Assembly: GCF_036669915.1 (NCBI RefSeq)
Contig: NC_089312.1
Location: forward strand, 18,644,317-18,708,316
DNA: 64,000 nt
From: Pocillopora verrucosa
Lineage: Eukaryota; Cnidaria; Anthozoa; Scleractinia; Pocilloporidae
Direction of reading: 5' to 3'
Part shown: piece after piece, positions 46,040-56,134 of the stretch
How the letters are laid out: the number at the start of each line of letters is the position of its first letter
Numbering within the stretch: the first letter of the stretch is position 1
The notes under the pieces: generated by a model
The model's input: only the letters and a program-made list of their open reading frames with translations
Told to the model about the DNA's origin: nothing
Database searches by the model: none
Position numbers and translations under genes: made by a program

Positions 46040-46619
46040 GGGGGGGAGGGGAGGGTGAAGGTGTAGCTACCATTTACGCGCCACAATTTGAATTATTATG
46101 TGCTTTGCGTGCGTATTACTTTTCCCGCCCCTTCTTTCTCATGTGAGTTTAACCCTTTAAACCCCAAAATCTCATTGGTAATTATCCTTAATTTCTGCTG
46201 AACGATTCTCACAATGTTGGTTTGGAGACTTTGATATAATTTATGCAAAATTTTTGGCGAAGTGGCACGTGTTAGCGTGAAGGTTATCGAGGTAAACAAC
46301 AACACTGAAGTGAATTCATTTTCCATTTTTCAGGTAAACTTGTAATTCAGTGTCCGATTTCAAATAAATATTTTGCTTTAAGGATATAGGAAAAGATTAT
46401 GAGCGATGTTTGGTATAGAGTAAGAAAAGGACGATGTTCGATCAGCATCGCGCTAATGAAATCCAGGCGGTTTCTGCTTGCATTTGTAAACAGTGCCACG
46501 GTCGACGAAAAAAGTTGGACCACTTGCTGCAGTCTCAAGGATTTTACAGATTTCTTTAAGAGAAAGTCACACTGCAAGCGTGAAGAAAGAGTGATTTTTT
46601 TTCTCAGTCGAAAGAATCC
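46040..46619. repeat. Partial RecQ-type block without the RecQ exon
   Basis: GGCGAAGTGGCACGTGTTAG to TTTCTCAGTCGAAAGAATC matches the interior of 40220-40570. It is cut before the helicase fragment and joined to AAGTAGGCTAGGTCAGTGG, the outer right end. The recurrent minus-strand open frame is present. Confidence 0.6.
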
Positions 46620-47670
46620 CAAGTAGGCTAGGTCAGTGGTCACCAAAGCGCTTTTCCAAATAGGCAATCGAATTTAAAAATAGCACTGCCTGTCAATGTC
46701 TACGCAATATTGACGTGTTGTTTGAACGGGTACACTAAGAACTAAGCTTTTTTTTCGTGTGAAAGTGTTGTTTTGATCGTGATGTTGTTAGCAGGAATGT
46801 ATGAAAAGAATATTTCGATATTTCACCGCTCTGACTCTCAATCAAAGTTAATGTGGTAAAACAGGAGTCAGTTTAACAAGCGTCATAAACGTTACAGTTT
46901 AAAGAATTGGAATAAGTCTACTCATTAAAAGATTTGATAGAACTCTCATTAAAATTGCGTTTGGCTACGAATTAATTGTATCTTACTCTCTCAACATATT
47001 TTGAATGTGATCTCAAAATCAGGTTGACATTTATGTTATGATCCACGGACTACGTACTGGAAGACTATTGAAAGCCAAAATGTTCTTGCTCGGAATAATT
47101 TTACTTAGGCCAATCCCACAATGATTCAAACAAAGACACACATCTCTGATATTCAAACAGACAACAAAGAGTGTCTATTTCGGTGAACCACTTCAGTTAA
47201 TTGTACTAACGTTCAAGAAAAAAATGACCCCTCAGAAAGTGAGTGAAAGGCGCTTATTTCCTTATTCTTGTATACTCCGATAAGATGACCTGCATGTAGA
47301 CGTCTCCAAAATGTTTTACTTTGTTTAGTTCACATGGAACATAGAATATGTCTTTCACACTCCAGGATATTGCCGACATAGACCAAGCCTCAATAACCTG
47401 TTGATGTTCACAGTTTGAAAGAGGCCTGTCTCCTGTACAATGCGCTATTATCCTTTATCAGTCAGGAAGATACGATTAATTCCTGTCATCTAGACAAAAA
47501 GCTTTTATCCTGTATCAGGCAGGAAAAATTTCCAGACAAAGGCTTCTCAAGCATGGTTGCACGCACATGCATTCCAGCGTCAATTGCCCTTGCTTGTTAA
47601 AAGCAGACACATTCAACAGAAGTATATCATTTACGAGCAAAACGAGTCGCGAACTACATGCAACATAATC
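46620..47670 (+). promoter_or_regulatory. 5' flank of decarboxylase copy 5
   Basis: Collinear with the flanks of copies 2 and 4. It has the CCTGTC...ACAA...TTTATCAG-CAGGAA module at 47425 and 47485, and TATA-like TATATCA at 47623-47629, 42 bases before the ATG. The region is presumed to be the promoter of an intact gene. Confidence 0.6.
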
Positions 47671-49038
47671 ATGAGCTCCAAACCTCACCGTGTTGGTCAA
47701 TGGATTCCGTCTGACCTCAAATTTCCCGACAAATGGTTAGCCAACTTGATCATAGAAGTCCAAACTAAATACAAAGATAAGTTAGCGTTATTGATGGCTC
47801 TTCATCCACCAGCTGAAGACGAAGAAACAGCTAGTGGTGAAACTCCGCCGGTAGTTGCTCACGGTACAGAGGAAGACCTCGGTCTCCATCCACCCGTTCA
47901 AGAATTATTGAAAGCTATCATCTCCGACCCCGAGATCAACATCTTTTTCCATCAGATGTTCTGGCAACAGTTCGAGAATCCAGATAGTTCGAGAGGGACA
48001 AGGATCCCTCGCTGGCAACTGATGATTATTTTAATTGATCACATCATGACTACAGCTCCAGAGTACAAGGAAGGTTTTTTGGTTGGCGCCCCCATCGCTG
48101 TTATACTAAACTGGCCGATGATTACCACTTCTGGATTTGCTGCTTTTCTCAACGACAAAGTCAACACGTTGTTCAAAAATATTCTCAATTATTGGGGAAA
48201 GTTTCTTTCCAGTTCTGCTTCTTGTTACGTGTTGAATGAAGATCCCCACCATGGTTGGTTTGGTAAAGACGCAATGAAAGCAATGCCAAACTTCGACCTA
48301 GAGTTCAAATGCAAGCCCAGAGAAAAACATCATGGTTTTACATCATGGGATGATTTCTTCACCAGAGAGTTTCGTGATGGCATTCGTCCAGTAGAATCTC
48401 CGGGCGACGAATCCATTGTTGCAAATGCCTGTGAGTCGGCGCCATATCAGATCTCTACAGCCGTGAAAAACAGGGACTTCTTCTGGATAAAGCACCAACG
48501 GTACTCATTGGACTTCATCCTGAACATGAGTGACCTTGCAAAGCAATTTTATGGTGGAACCGTCTACCAAGGGTTCCTAAGTCTCACCAGTTACCACCGA
48601 TGGCACAGTCCTGTGTCGGGCACCATTTACAAGACAGAACTCGTGGATGGTTCTTATTTTTCTGTAGCCCATAACAACCAGGATGACCTTGCATTGATGA
48701 GCCCATGCATATCACAAGGATACCTAGCCCAAGTAGCTGCCAGAGGTATTATCTACATTCAAGCTGATAATCCCGACATTGGCTTGATGTGCTTTGTGTC
48801 AATCGGTATGGCAGATGTGTCCTCCAACGAAATCACCGTTAAAGAAAAGGATAAAGTGAAGAAAGGTGACCAGCTCGGCATGTTTCACTATGGTGGGTCC
48901 ACCCATCTACTGATATTTCGCCCTGAAGTTAAAATCGAGTTCGATACGAGAGGTCAAACGCCAGGTCTGCATACCGATAACATCCCGGTGAAATCAAAAA
49001 TTGCGACCGTACATCCGCAATCTAGGAAATTTAAGTAA
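47671..49038 (+). CDS. PsiD-like pyruvoyl-dependent decarboxylase, copy 5 (intact)
   Basis: 455 residues, one exon, no lesions. The extra N-terminal domain spans about 70-190 (HPPVQELLKAI, NYWGKFLSSSASCYVL). The catalytic PSD domain spans about 195-455: WDDFFTREFRDGIRPV (226-241), NACES (252-256, aligned with the motif that has a catalytic Asp in bacterial PSDs), YHRWH (308-312) and GGST (408-411). Known family chemistry predicts autocleavage before Ser410, which becomes the pyruvoyl cofactor of the alpha chain. No signal peptide or membrane helix is visible, unlike mitochondrial PSD, so the enzyme is probably soluble and cytosolic. ATG 47671 is conserved among copies; the frame is open upstream to 47557. 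The C-terminus (QSRKFK) is slightly longer than in copy 1. Polyadenylation signal AATAAA at 49691. An aromatic amino acid is the likeliest substrate by family branch, but that is unproven. Confidence 0.9.
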   Translation: MSSKPHRVGQWIPSDLKFPDKWLANLIIEVQTKYKDKLALLMALHPPAEDEETASGETPPVVAHGTEEDLGLHPPVQELLKAIISDPEINIFFHQMFWQQFENPDSSRGTRIPRWQLMIILIDHIMTTAPEYKEGFLVGAPIAVILNWPMITTSGFAAFLNDKVNTLFKNILNYWGKFLSSSASCYVLNEDPHHGWFGKDAMKAMPNFDLEFKCKPREKHHGFTSWDDFFTREFRDGIRPVESPGDESIVANACESAPYQISTAVKNRDFFWIKHQRYSLDFILNMSDLAKQFYGGTVYQGFLSLTSYHRWHSPVSGTIYKTELVDGSYFSVAHNNQDDLALMSPCISQGYLAQVAARGIIYIQADNPDIGLMCFVSIGMADVSSNEITVKEKDKVKKGDQLGMFHYGGSTHLLIFRPEVKIEFDTRGQTPGLHTDNIPVKSKIATVHPQSRKFK

Positions 49039-50060
49039 GGATTTTGATAAACATCGTGATTTTGTCAGTTTTCGGTGTGAACGTGATAATTTTCTTTCTT
49101 TCCTCTTAGATGTCTTTTAACAATAGGGAAATTTAGTTTTTTTTTATTTTCACATCGTCAATTGTTATGAACAACTAAATTTTGAAGTGTTTGGCAACAA
49201 CTAAATGTAGAAATGTTCTGGCTTAAAGTTTGTGAATTATTTAGGCCTGTAAGATTATTTTGGAACCCTTATGCGAGTCTCGTGAGCCTTGGTTTGTTAT
49301 GTGCTGCAAGACCACACATTTATTTTTACCTTTTTAGTAGTTGGTCCTCGACCGTTGTCAAAGCCTGTTAAACGATAATTGTCATCGCTAGCGGTGTTTT
49401 TGCTAGTCCTTGCCTAGAGTCCTCAACGGGAAATTTTGTTCAAGTTTGGAAGTTTTTCAAGCAATCTTTTTGTGCCACGAGCATGTCTAAGAATTGATGG
49501 TGTAGTTTCAAACCGAAGTCTTTAATTATTTATTTTAGCATTTGCGATAGGAGTTTTAGTAATAACTACTAGACGTTTCTTAACTCACATTTGGAGTGAA
49601 AGATATTCCCATGGTTTACCGAAAGTGCGATAATAGTAAACTTAATTCTCGATGTGCACATTACGACTTCGTTGATTTCCGATATGTAGAAATAAAGTAA
49701 TGCAAGAGTGTTAATTAAGGGCTTTCTTTTGCTTTAAATTGTTCTTATCAAAACCATCACATTCCACACAACACCTCAGCTGGAGAACAAATTTTAACCT
49801 CGAGCGAACCTGTTTGGTCCATTTTTAGTAACACAATTGTCAATTGTGTGCTAACCCAACCGTTTAAACATTAGGCCAAAATTAATGAGATTTGCTCGAA
49901 TAAGTGCTGTACGATTTTAAAGGTTATCTCTGATATATACATATATATTTCTACATTACATAGAAACCTTCTATGGGCCAAAGCCAGGAATTTAAGCTTT
50001 AGTTTTAGATTTTCAAGATGGCCTAAACATTGCGCTGTAGTAAGTCAAGCCTAACCACAG
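49039..50060 (+). other. 3' UTR and tail of decarboxylase unit 5
   Basis: Shared with other units through TTTCTTTCTTTCCTCTTAGA, AATAAA (49691-49696) and the tail TAGTAACACAATTGTCAATTG to ACCGTTTAAACATTAGGCC. Confidence 0.65.
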
Positions 50061-51559
50061 GCAGCCGAAGCTCCAGCTGTGAGATGATCATCTTGCACAA
50101 TAACAGTCATGGCGGAATTATATGAGCTTGTATGAGAATATTTACGACCGCTCTATGGAATACAACAATCCGTCAAATTCTCAATAAAAATACCTCACCT
50201 TACTTCCACAGCGTATCACTTGTGATCTGACAGCTTTCTTTGATGAAAAGAATCCATTTTAGCGAGTTGTCCATTTCGAGGTTTTCAACGTACATAAGAA
50301 AAGCCAAAGGCTGAACACTCCACTTTCGAACGCCCGATCCGAGAAGCGAAAAATCCCAACGCAAAATGACCGGGCGGCCACAAATACAACGCAGAATCCA
50401 AGCACATATACTTTAGTTTCATTTCAATTCGATACAAACTCAATCTTCCCCGCGCATCGGACGCTAAGCCACAGTTTCTTGGTATGAAGAAATTGTCGTA
50501 GCACCACGGGTGCCAAGTTACGGTGTGGTCCCCGGTGGGGCTCAGTTTGAAAAGGAGGCAGGGTTACCAAGCTGATTTTTAACGGTCGTGTGTCAAGGTT
50601 GACATGTACGTGGGCTGTTAGAAACCTATGAACTGGAAATTTTTGAAGCAAACTGCGGCTTGGCGTCGGATGCAAGGGAAGGATTGAGTTTGTAGTGAAT
50701 TTAAATGAACCATCTTGAGTAAACGCGAAGATCAATATCTATTCACTGATTTCTAATAGACCTATTAGAACATACGACAAGTAACAACGAATAAACAGCG
50801 AACATTTCGAGTTGGGTACGAAAATCTTCGATTTCCTCGATAGTCGCCATGTTGTGACCTAACGTGGTTATCATTGAATCTGATAAATATCCCAGCTCAG
50901 GGCACCACGTTTCTCGCTAGAGCTATTGTGTTTCTTACTTTAGCCAATATGTATAGCCATGGCTGTAAATATTTCTTTGCTGATACTTGGAAGGTCAAGC
51001 CTGAACTTTCTGCTTCCAAGCCGGCACCGGACGGAAGCCTTACTTGCTATTTCCTCGTTTTCCTCGGCATGGCACAAAAACCCTCGTTCACCGTTATATG
51101 TCTACCTCAATAAGGAACCTACAGAACTGTATTTAAAAGAGCTTGCATTACAGTCAGCTGTACATCTAAAAGAGGTGCCAGTTTCCAGTATTGTCGTTGC
51201 TTAGCCCAATCCTTGTCTTTCCTATGCATTCGACATGATGAGAAAAGTAAACTGAACGTACATAAACGTGATTAACAATAGTGCATCAATATTTGCTCCG
51301 ACATATTTGTTTCGAAGGAACCTATAACCTTGCATGAGGATAAGGTTTTTCTACGCCTGTGAGGAGACTGAAGTAGTCGCTAAGTCACCACCAAAAATCA
51401 AATCAGTCAAATCTGAAGGGAAGGAAAGATCAACCGGAAAGACAGACAGACACGCGAAATATAGACAGATGGACTGATAGAGAAGCAAAGGGATAGACAG
51501 GCTTAAGAAACATACTATCCCCATCTAGGGGCGGAGGGGAGGGTGAAAGTGTAGCCACC
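50061..51559. other. Unassigned DNA with repeat traces
   Basis: Around 50420-50740 the composition is less AT-rich, but neither strand gives a protein that I recognise. From about 51120 the DNA is a diverged relative of 31740-32110 (AAAGAGGTGCCAGTTT, CAGACACGCGAAATA). Confidence 0.4.
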
Positions 51560-52420
51560 ATTTACGCACCACAAGTTGAATTATTATGTGCTTTGCGAGC
51601 GTATTACTTTTCCCGCCCCTTCTCTCTCATATGAGTTTAAAAGCGTTGTTGTCTCTCAGTTTTAAGGCTTTATAACCGACATTTGAATTCTGTCGCTTTC
51701 GATTGGTTTTCGTCACATAAGCCTTGTGGAACTTTGAACAAAAGTTATTTGGACGTTAGATTTAAATATCTGGAGATAGTGAGGCAACCGCGCTGTTGAT
51801 AAGATGGTCGCATTCTATACTTGTGGATATTGGATGCAGTTAACTTGTTTATTGATCGATTTGTTATAGAAAAGCGACCCCTTCTGGTAACTTTGTTTGG
51901 ACAAGGCCCATATTTGAACCCTTTTGTTCCTGAACTGGGCCAGCCTGTTTAAATATTGGCAGAATTAAAATAAACTAATTAATTAATTAAACCCACAAAG
52001 TTCTGGACATCGTGGGTAAAGCAACATACAGCTTACCCATAAAAAATTGAAAATTCGGCTTTTCAGACGGAGTCCAAGGAAGTATTTATGACTCTTCATC
52101 CAGTCTCTTGGATGTGTCCAGAAGAAGTTTGATCAGTAGCCTACGTGTAGCCGTACCCTCCCCCAACCCCCAAGGTGAAACGGAGGCGACGGAACGTTTA
52201 CGCAAACCTGACACTTTTCGTGTTCAGTGACTTCATTCTAATTTTTGCAAAATAATGCCATTTTTGCGAAGTGGCACGTGTTAGCGTAAGGGTTATCGAG
52301 ATAAACAACAACACTGAAGTGAATTCGTTTTCCATTTTTCGGGTAAATTTGCGATTCAGCGTCCGATTTCAAGTATATAGTTTGCTGTAAGGATATCAGT
52401 AAAGATTATACACGATTTTT
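51560..52420. repeat. Dispersed repeat with truncated left end of a RecQ block
   Basis: 51560-52138 matches parts of 32560-34039. 52139-52420 is the left end of the TIR block (AGCCTACGTGTAGCCGTACC, GTGAAACGGAGGCG), which breaks off before the helicase fragment. Confidence 0.6.
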
Positions 52421-52676
52421 GTTAATAAACAAATTATTAAACATGAATTAACTAGTAAACACCTTTAAGGTCATTAGTTGTTAGCATCTGAGAATTTTGT
52501 TTACCACTCAACATCAAAGTGTTCCCCATCAATTGATACTCCTTCTGCTTTTAACTCATCAATTTCTTCAAGGTGTGTCCAAGGCAAGCTTTCAATTCTT
52601 CATAGTCTTCTTTATCTATGGAATGATATTAGACATGATCCACTGACTGTAACATATTTTGAGCACCAATACAAAA

Positions 52677-54672
52677 TTAATAAGATTTATTTTTAATTAA
52701 TAAAATGTCTCTTAGCTTGGCATCTAACAGTTTATCATTAGTATCGTTGCTCTTATTTGACAGGAATTTAGATGTTAAGATATTAGAATCTCTGCACTTA
52801 CCATTGTACAATGCCAGAGTATACTGGTATTCGTATGTCGCCTTATTCTCACACAGAATGTTGAAAACAGCCATTACTGTGCCAATCCTTTTACTTGTCC
52901 TCCTCCCATCAGCTGCAAATCTAAGCTTAATTTTTGATCCATCTTTTTTTATGGCATCCTTAACTTCTGGTATTGCGATTAAATACTGTAAAACACCAAG
53001 AACGCTCCTCCGGGCACCATCAGCTTGTTTGGCCTGCATTTATTTAAAACCCAAAAAAATTAATTATTCTGTAAATTATTATGCTTGCCACAGTCACATT
53101 ACAAATTGAACACTACAAATCAAAATAAATTTAAATAGTACTGGTGCACAGTGTCACTTATGATACCCGGAAATCATCCTAGGTGGAATATGTGGCCATG
53201 ATTTTGCCAACAAGCGTGGGTGGGAAACTGTCAAAAACACTGCTAAGCTTTTGGATGCTTTTCATCACCATCCCCACCCTCACCTCAACTTTTGGTGATA
53301 AGGTTTGCTAAGCAAATGCCAATAGATGGGATATGAATAGTCGTGTTCTCTAAAACTTAATTTACCTCCGGGATTTGAATTACTTTGATTTCCTTATTTT
53401 GGGAACTCCTTTCCTGCTTGATAGCGGAAAGTGGCGGGACGTGACTTCCAACTTTCTCAAGGAGCGCCATCCTCAGTTCGTGGTATGCTTTGTCACTGAC
53501 AAGTCCTTCATCCTTAGCTGCCAACATCCTTTGTACGACCTCGTGAGCGTAGCCCTAATCGTCATCGCCGTCATATTGGTAGTCAGATAGTGGGATCGCT
53601 AATTCACGGCCGCTTACATCAAATTTAACCTGTGTGAAAAAAAGAAACAAAGAGCATCTAAATAATTACGCTAGAAAATAAGAGACATCTGCACGAGTAA
53701 AATCAGGTAAACTACGTTAATCAACAAAAGAATCGCAAAATAAATGATTCTCTGAGGTCGGCCAAAAGAAAAGAGATGCGGCGATGGGGTTTAAATGTTA
53801 GTAACATGTGCAAAACAGCACAACTGCGACTACGTGCAATGTTTTCCCATTTTCAGCCATTTTTCTCTACTGTTTCATCTGAAAGCCCGCTGAAAGTTAT
53901 CGATATACCGTGGGCACACTTCATACGTCACCCTTTCAGCTTGTACAGCGATGGCACATATCAGCTTCTTCATGAAAACTATTAGCGGCAAAGCGAATCG
54001 AAAGCAAAGAAAAATTTATTTGAGGTTTAAATTGACAGTGTTTTTTTTTTAAATCAGAAGTCGATAATTGCACTAAACTCTGGCAAAATAATAGTAACCA
54101 AACTGTTTTGTCTTCACCTTATATCGCCTGCATAAAAATTTTATTTCAGACGCTCTCTTAAAGATTCTTTGCTGATAGCTTGAAAGGAATAAACAGCGAC
54201 AGGTGAATATAATACTGAGTAATTATCAAGGAAATTTTGCAATGATACTTACCTCGATTAGTTTAAATTCTGCTGGTAAAATCTTTGCAGCATTTCGGAG
54301 GTAGTCTCCGTTTTTTTTCCTCTTCAAAGACCGCGCAGCCCTGTTCACGTCCCAATAGCTTTTGCGGCTGACGTTAAATTTGACGGTGTTCTTTTTTTGG
54401 GAAACTTCGTGTCTTAGAAGCTGAAGTTCCTGGCGAAGCTGGAAAACTTCAGCTCTTCTCTCTGCCAATTCCGTCGCCTGGCCATTAATGATCTTAACAT
54501 GTTCCACTTTTTCAGCTCGTAGCTGCTCATTCTCAGCGCGCAGATGGTAATTACGCTGGTCGTACGCCTCAAGGAGTGGCAAAGAGATGGCAGACTGCTC
54601 TACCTCAAAATGGCTCGGTTCGCGTCTGTAGAGGGCGCTTGGCGCCTTCTCTATCTTAAACTTGGAAAACAT
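52677..54672 (-). pseudogene. Three-exon gene of unknown function with one in-frame TAG
   Basis: Exon 1 (54253-54672) starts at ATG 54672 and encodes 140 residues, including a heptad-rich coiled coil (YHLRAENEQLRAEKVEHV) and a basic tail. It ends at a strong donor (GAG|GTAAGT). Exon 2 (53366-53629) follows acceptor TTTCACACAG and ends GAG|GTAAAT. Exon 3 (52677-53033) follows ATGCAG and has FAADGRRTSKRIGTVMAVF. All junctions are phase 0 and keep one frame, which supports the model. The only interruption is TAG at 53555-53557, inside exon 2 after DDD. The family looks like an uncharacterised cnidarian, possibly element-associated, protein; I cannot name it. It may be a pseudogene, a nonsense allele or a sequence error. 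Confidence 0.6.
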
Positions 54673-55081
54673 TTTCGACGATCTCTTTTGATGACACGAG
54701 CGAAATGATTGTTGTCAAGTGATAATAGCGAAATGATCGTTGTCGAGTGCACGCGTCTCTATAACCATTTACTCCATTAGCATGACAACAAGAAAACAAT
54801 GGTGTCAACTGAGCGCGAATTTCAAAGACGCTTAGCTGCGCTCAAAACATGTTATAGGCCGGTAACTTAACCTTTGACGATTAAGAGACAAAGACGAGAA
54901 AACAATACACAACTGACCACGAAAGCGTTGCAAGTTATGAATACTCTAGTGGAACTAACGCACTAAAAGTGTTTCGTACCCTGAACCCTGTTACAATTTC
55001 TTAGATTGACTAATTCAGTATAATCTGGAATATGTTTGCGAAGAGTTAAAATCGATTAGTTTGAATTGGGGGAGTAACTTT

Positions 55082-55440
55082 TGTAACAGCTAGACACGGT
55101 CTTAATAAATTCGCAGCACCGTTCCCAAAAAGACCGAAGGTTGAAGGTGGGCAGTCCTCTTGGCCCAAGTACATTAAGATAGTGCACCTGGTCTTCAGCG
55201 AGAGCTTTAACGAGCGGTACAATAGATATAGTGACCGGTTTCTTAGAGAGAAGAGAGGCGATCGATCACTGGCGCTACTTGATATATTAAAGATTTTCCA
55301 TAGCCAGTTGATAACGAAATGGAGACATCGGTACCTTCCAAAAACATATCTATGGCTTTCTGCTGTTCTTTTTGAGATGTCTTTATCCCAAAAGTCGCGT
55401 AAACTTGCCTTAAAACCTTTTGAGGCTGAACAGCCCAAGA
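55082..55440 (-). pseudogene. RecQ-like helicase first-exon fragment (d)
   Basis: The helicase frame is at about 55270-55417 (KEQQKAIDMFLEG, STGYGKSLIYQ, Walker A intact). ATG is lost, and CAA|GTAGCG after SLIYQ could be the exon's original splice donor. It has the neighbouring repeat sequence (CTAGACACGGTCTTAATAAA) but no TIRs close by. Confidence 0.6.
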
Positions 55441-55740
55441 GGTACTAAACCCGCCCTTTTTAACTTCTAAAAGCTATGATGAGCACCTCAGTACCTTTCT
55501 TAGAAAGCGCAGTCAGAGGGTCTGAATGGGAGGGTCAAAATGTCGGTTGTCGGTTAAAATTTCATTACTTTGTCGGTTGTCGGTTAAGATTTTTTGACCT
55601 TTGTCGGTTGTCGGTAAATCTCAGTTAATAATTAAAAATACACGTTAATTATTCACATTTATTATGCAATTTGCCCAGTTTTAAGACTTTAAACTCTAGA
55701 CGAAGTGTAATACTTGTAATAATTCATTATTTGTTTTCAC

Positions 55741-56001
55741 TTAAACCTCGTTAACGCTGTTTTTTAATTTAGCAACGTGCTCATCTACCCCACTTTTGTT
55801 TGCAAATCTAGTATACCGATAAAATTCACCAAAGCTTTTATTAAAGATGTGAATTTTTTTCCTGTCGACTACGGGGCATCGAAGTAAATCAAGAGAGGTA
55901 AATTCTACAAAGAATGAAACACCCACTCTAGCCCCTGGGATACCTAATTTTAATTTGTAAGCTACGGAAGTCTTTTTTCCGAGACGTCCACAAAAACTCA
56001 C
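55741..56001 (-). other. Exon-like open frame, unknown
   Basis: About 86 codons, open without ATG at its left limit (GTG). A possible splice acceptor (AAGTGTAG) precedes it. It lies inside the TIR-bounded element, downstream of the gene below and on the same strand. The peptide (LGIPGARVGVSFFVEFTSLD and onward) resembles no family I know. Confidence 0.3.
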
Positions 56002-56134
56002 TACACTTATTATTCAACGGCTCTCGTGGCTTTTCTGCGAGGTTTCTTTTTTTTCTCTTTTTTTTGGCCAAAAATTTGGTTGTCATACGTATCAATCTGC
56101 ACCGTTAAATGGGTTTTTTAACTGTTAGTACCTC

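Noticed and set aside
18268-49038. Bacterial or fungal contamination as the source of the decarboxylases
   Set aside because: The copies are embedded in animal-type repeats shared between units, have eukaryotic polyadenylation signals, and lie on one contig with an animal GPCR and SLC17 exon.
53375-53590. Plus-strand open frame of 71 codons
   Set aside because: It is antisense to exon 2 of the three-exon gene, whose splice sites and phase are consistent.
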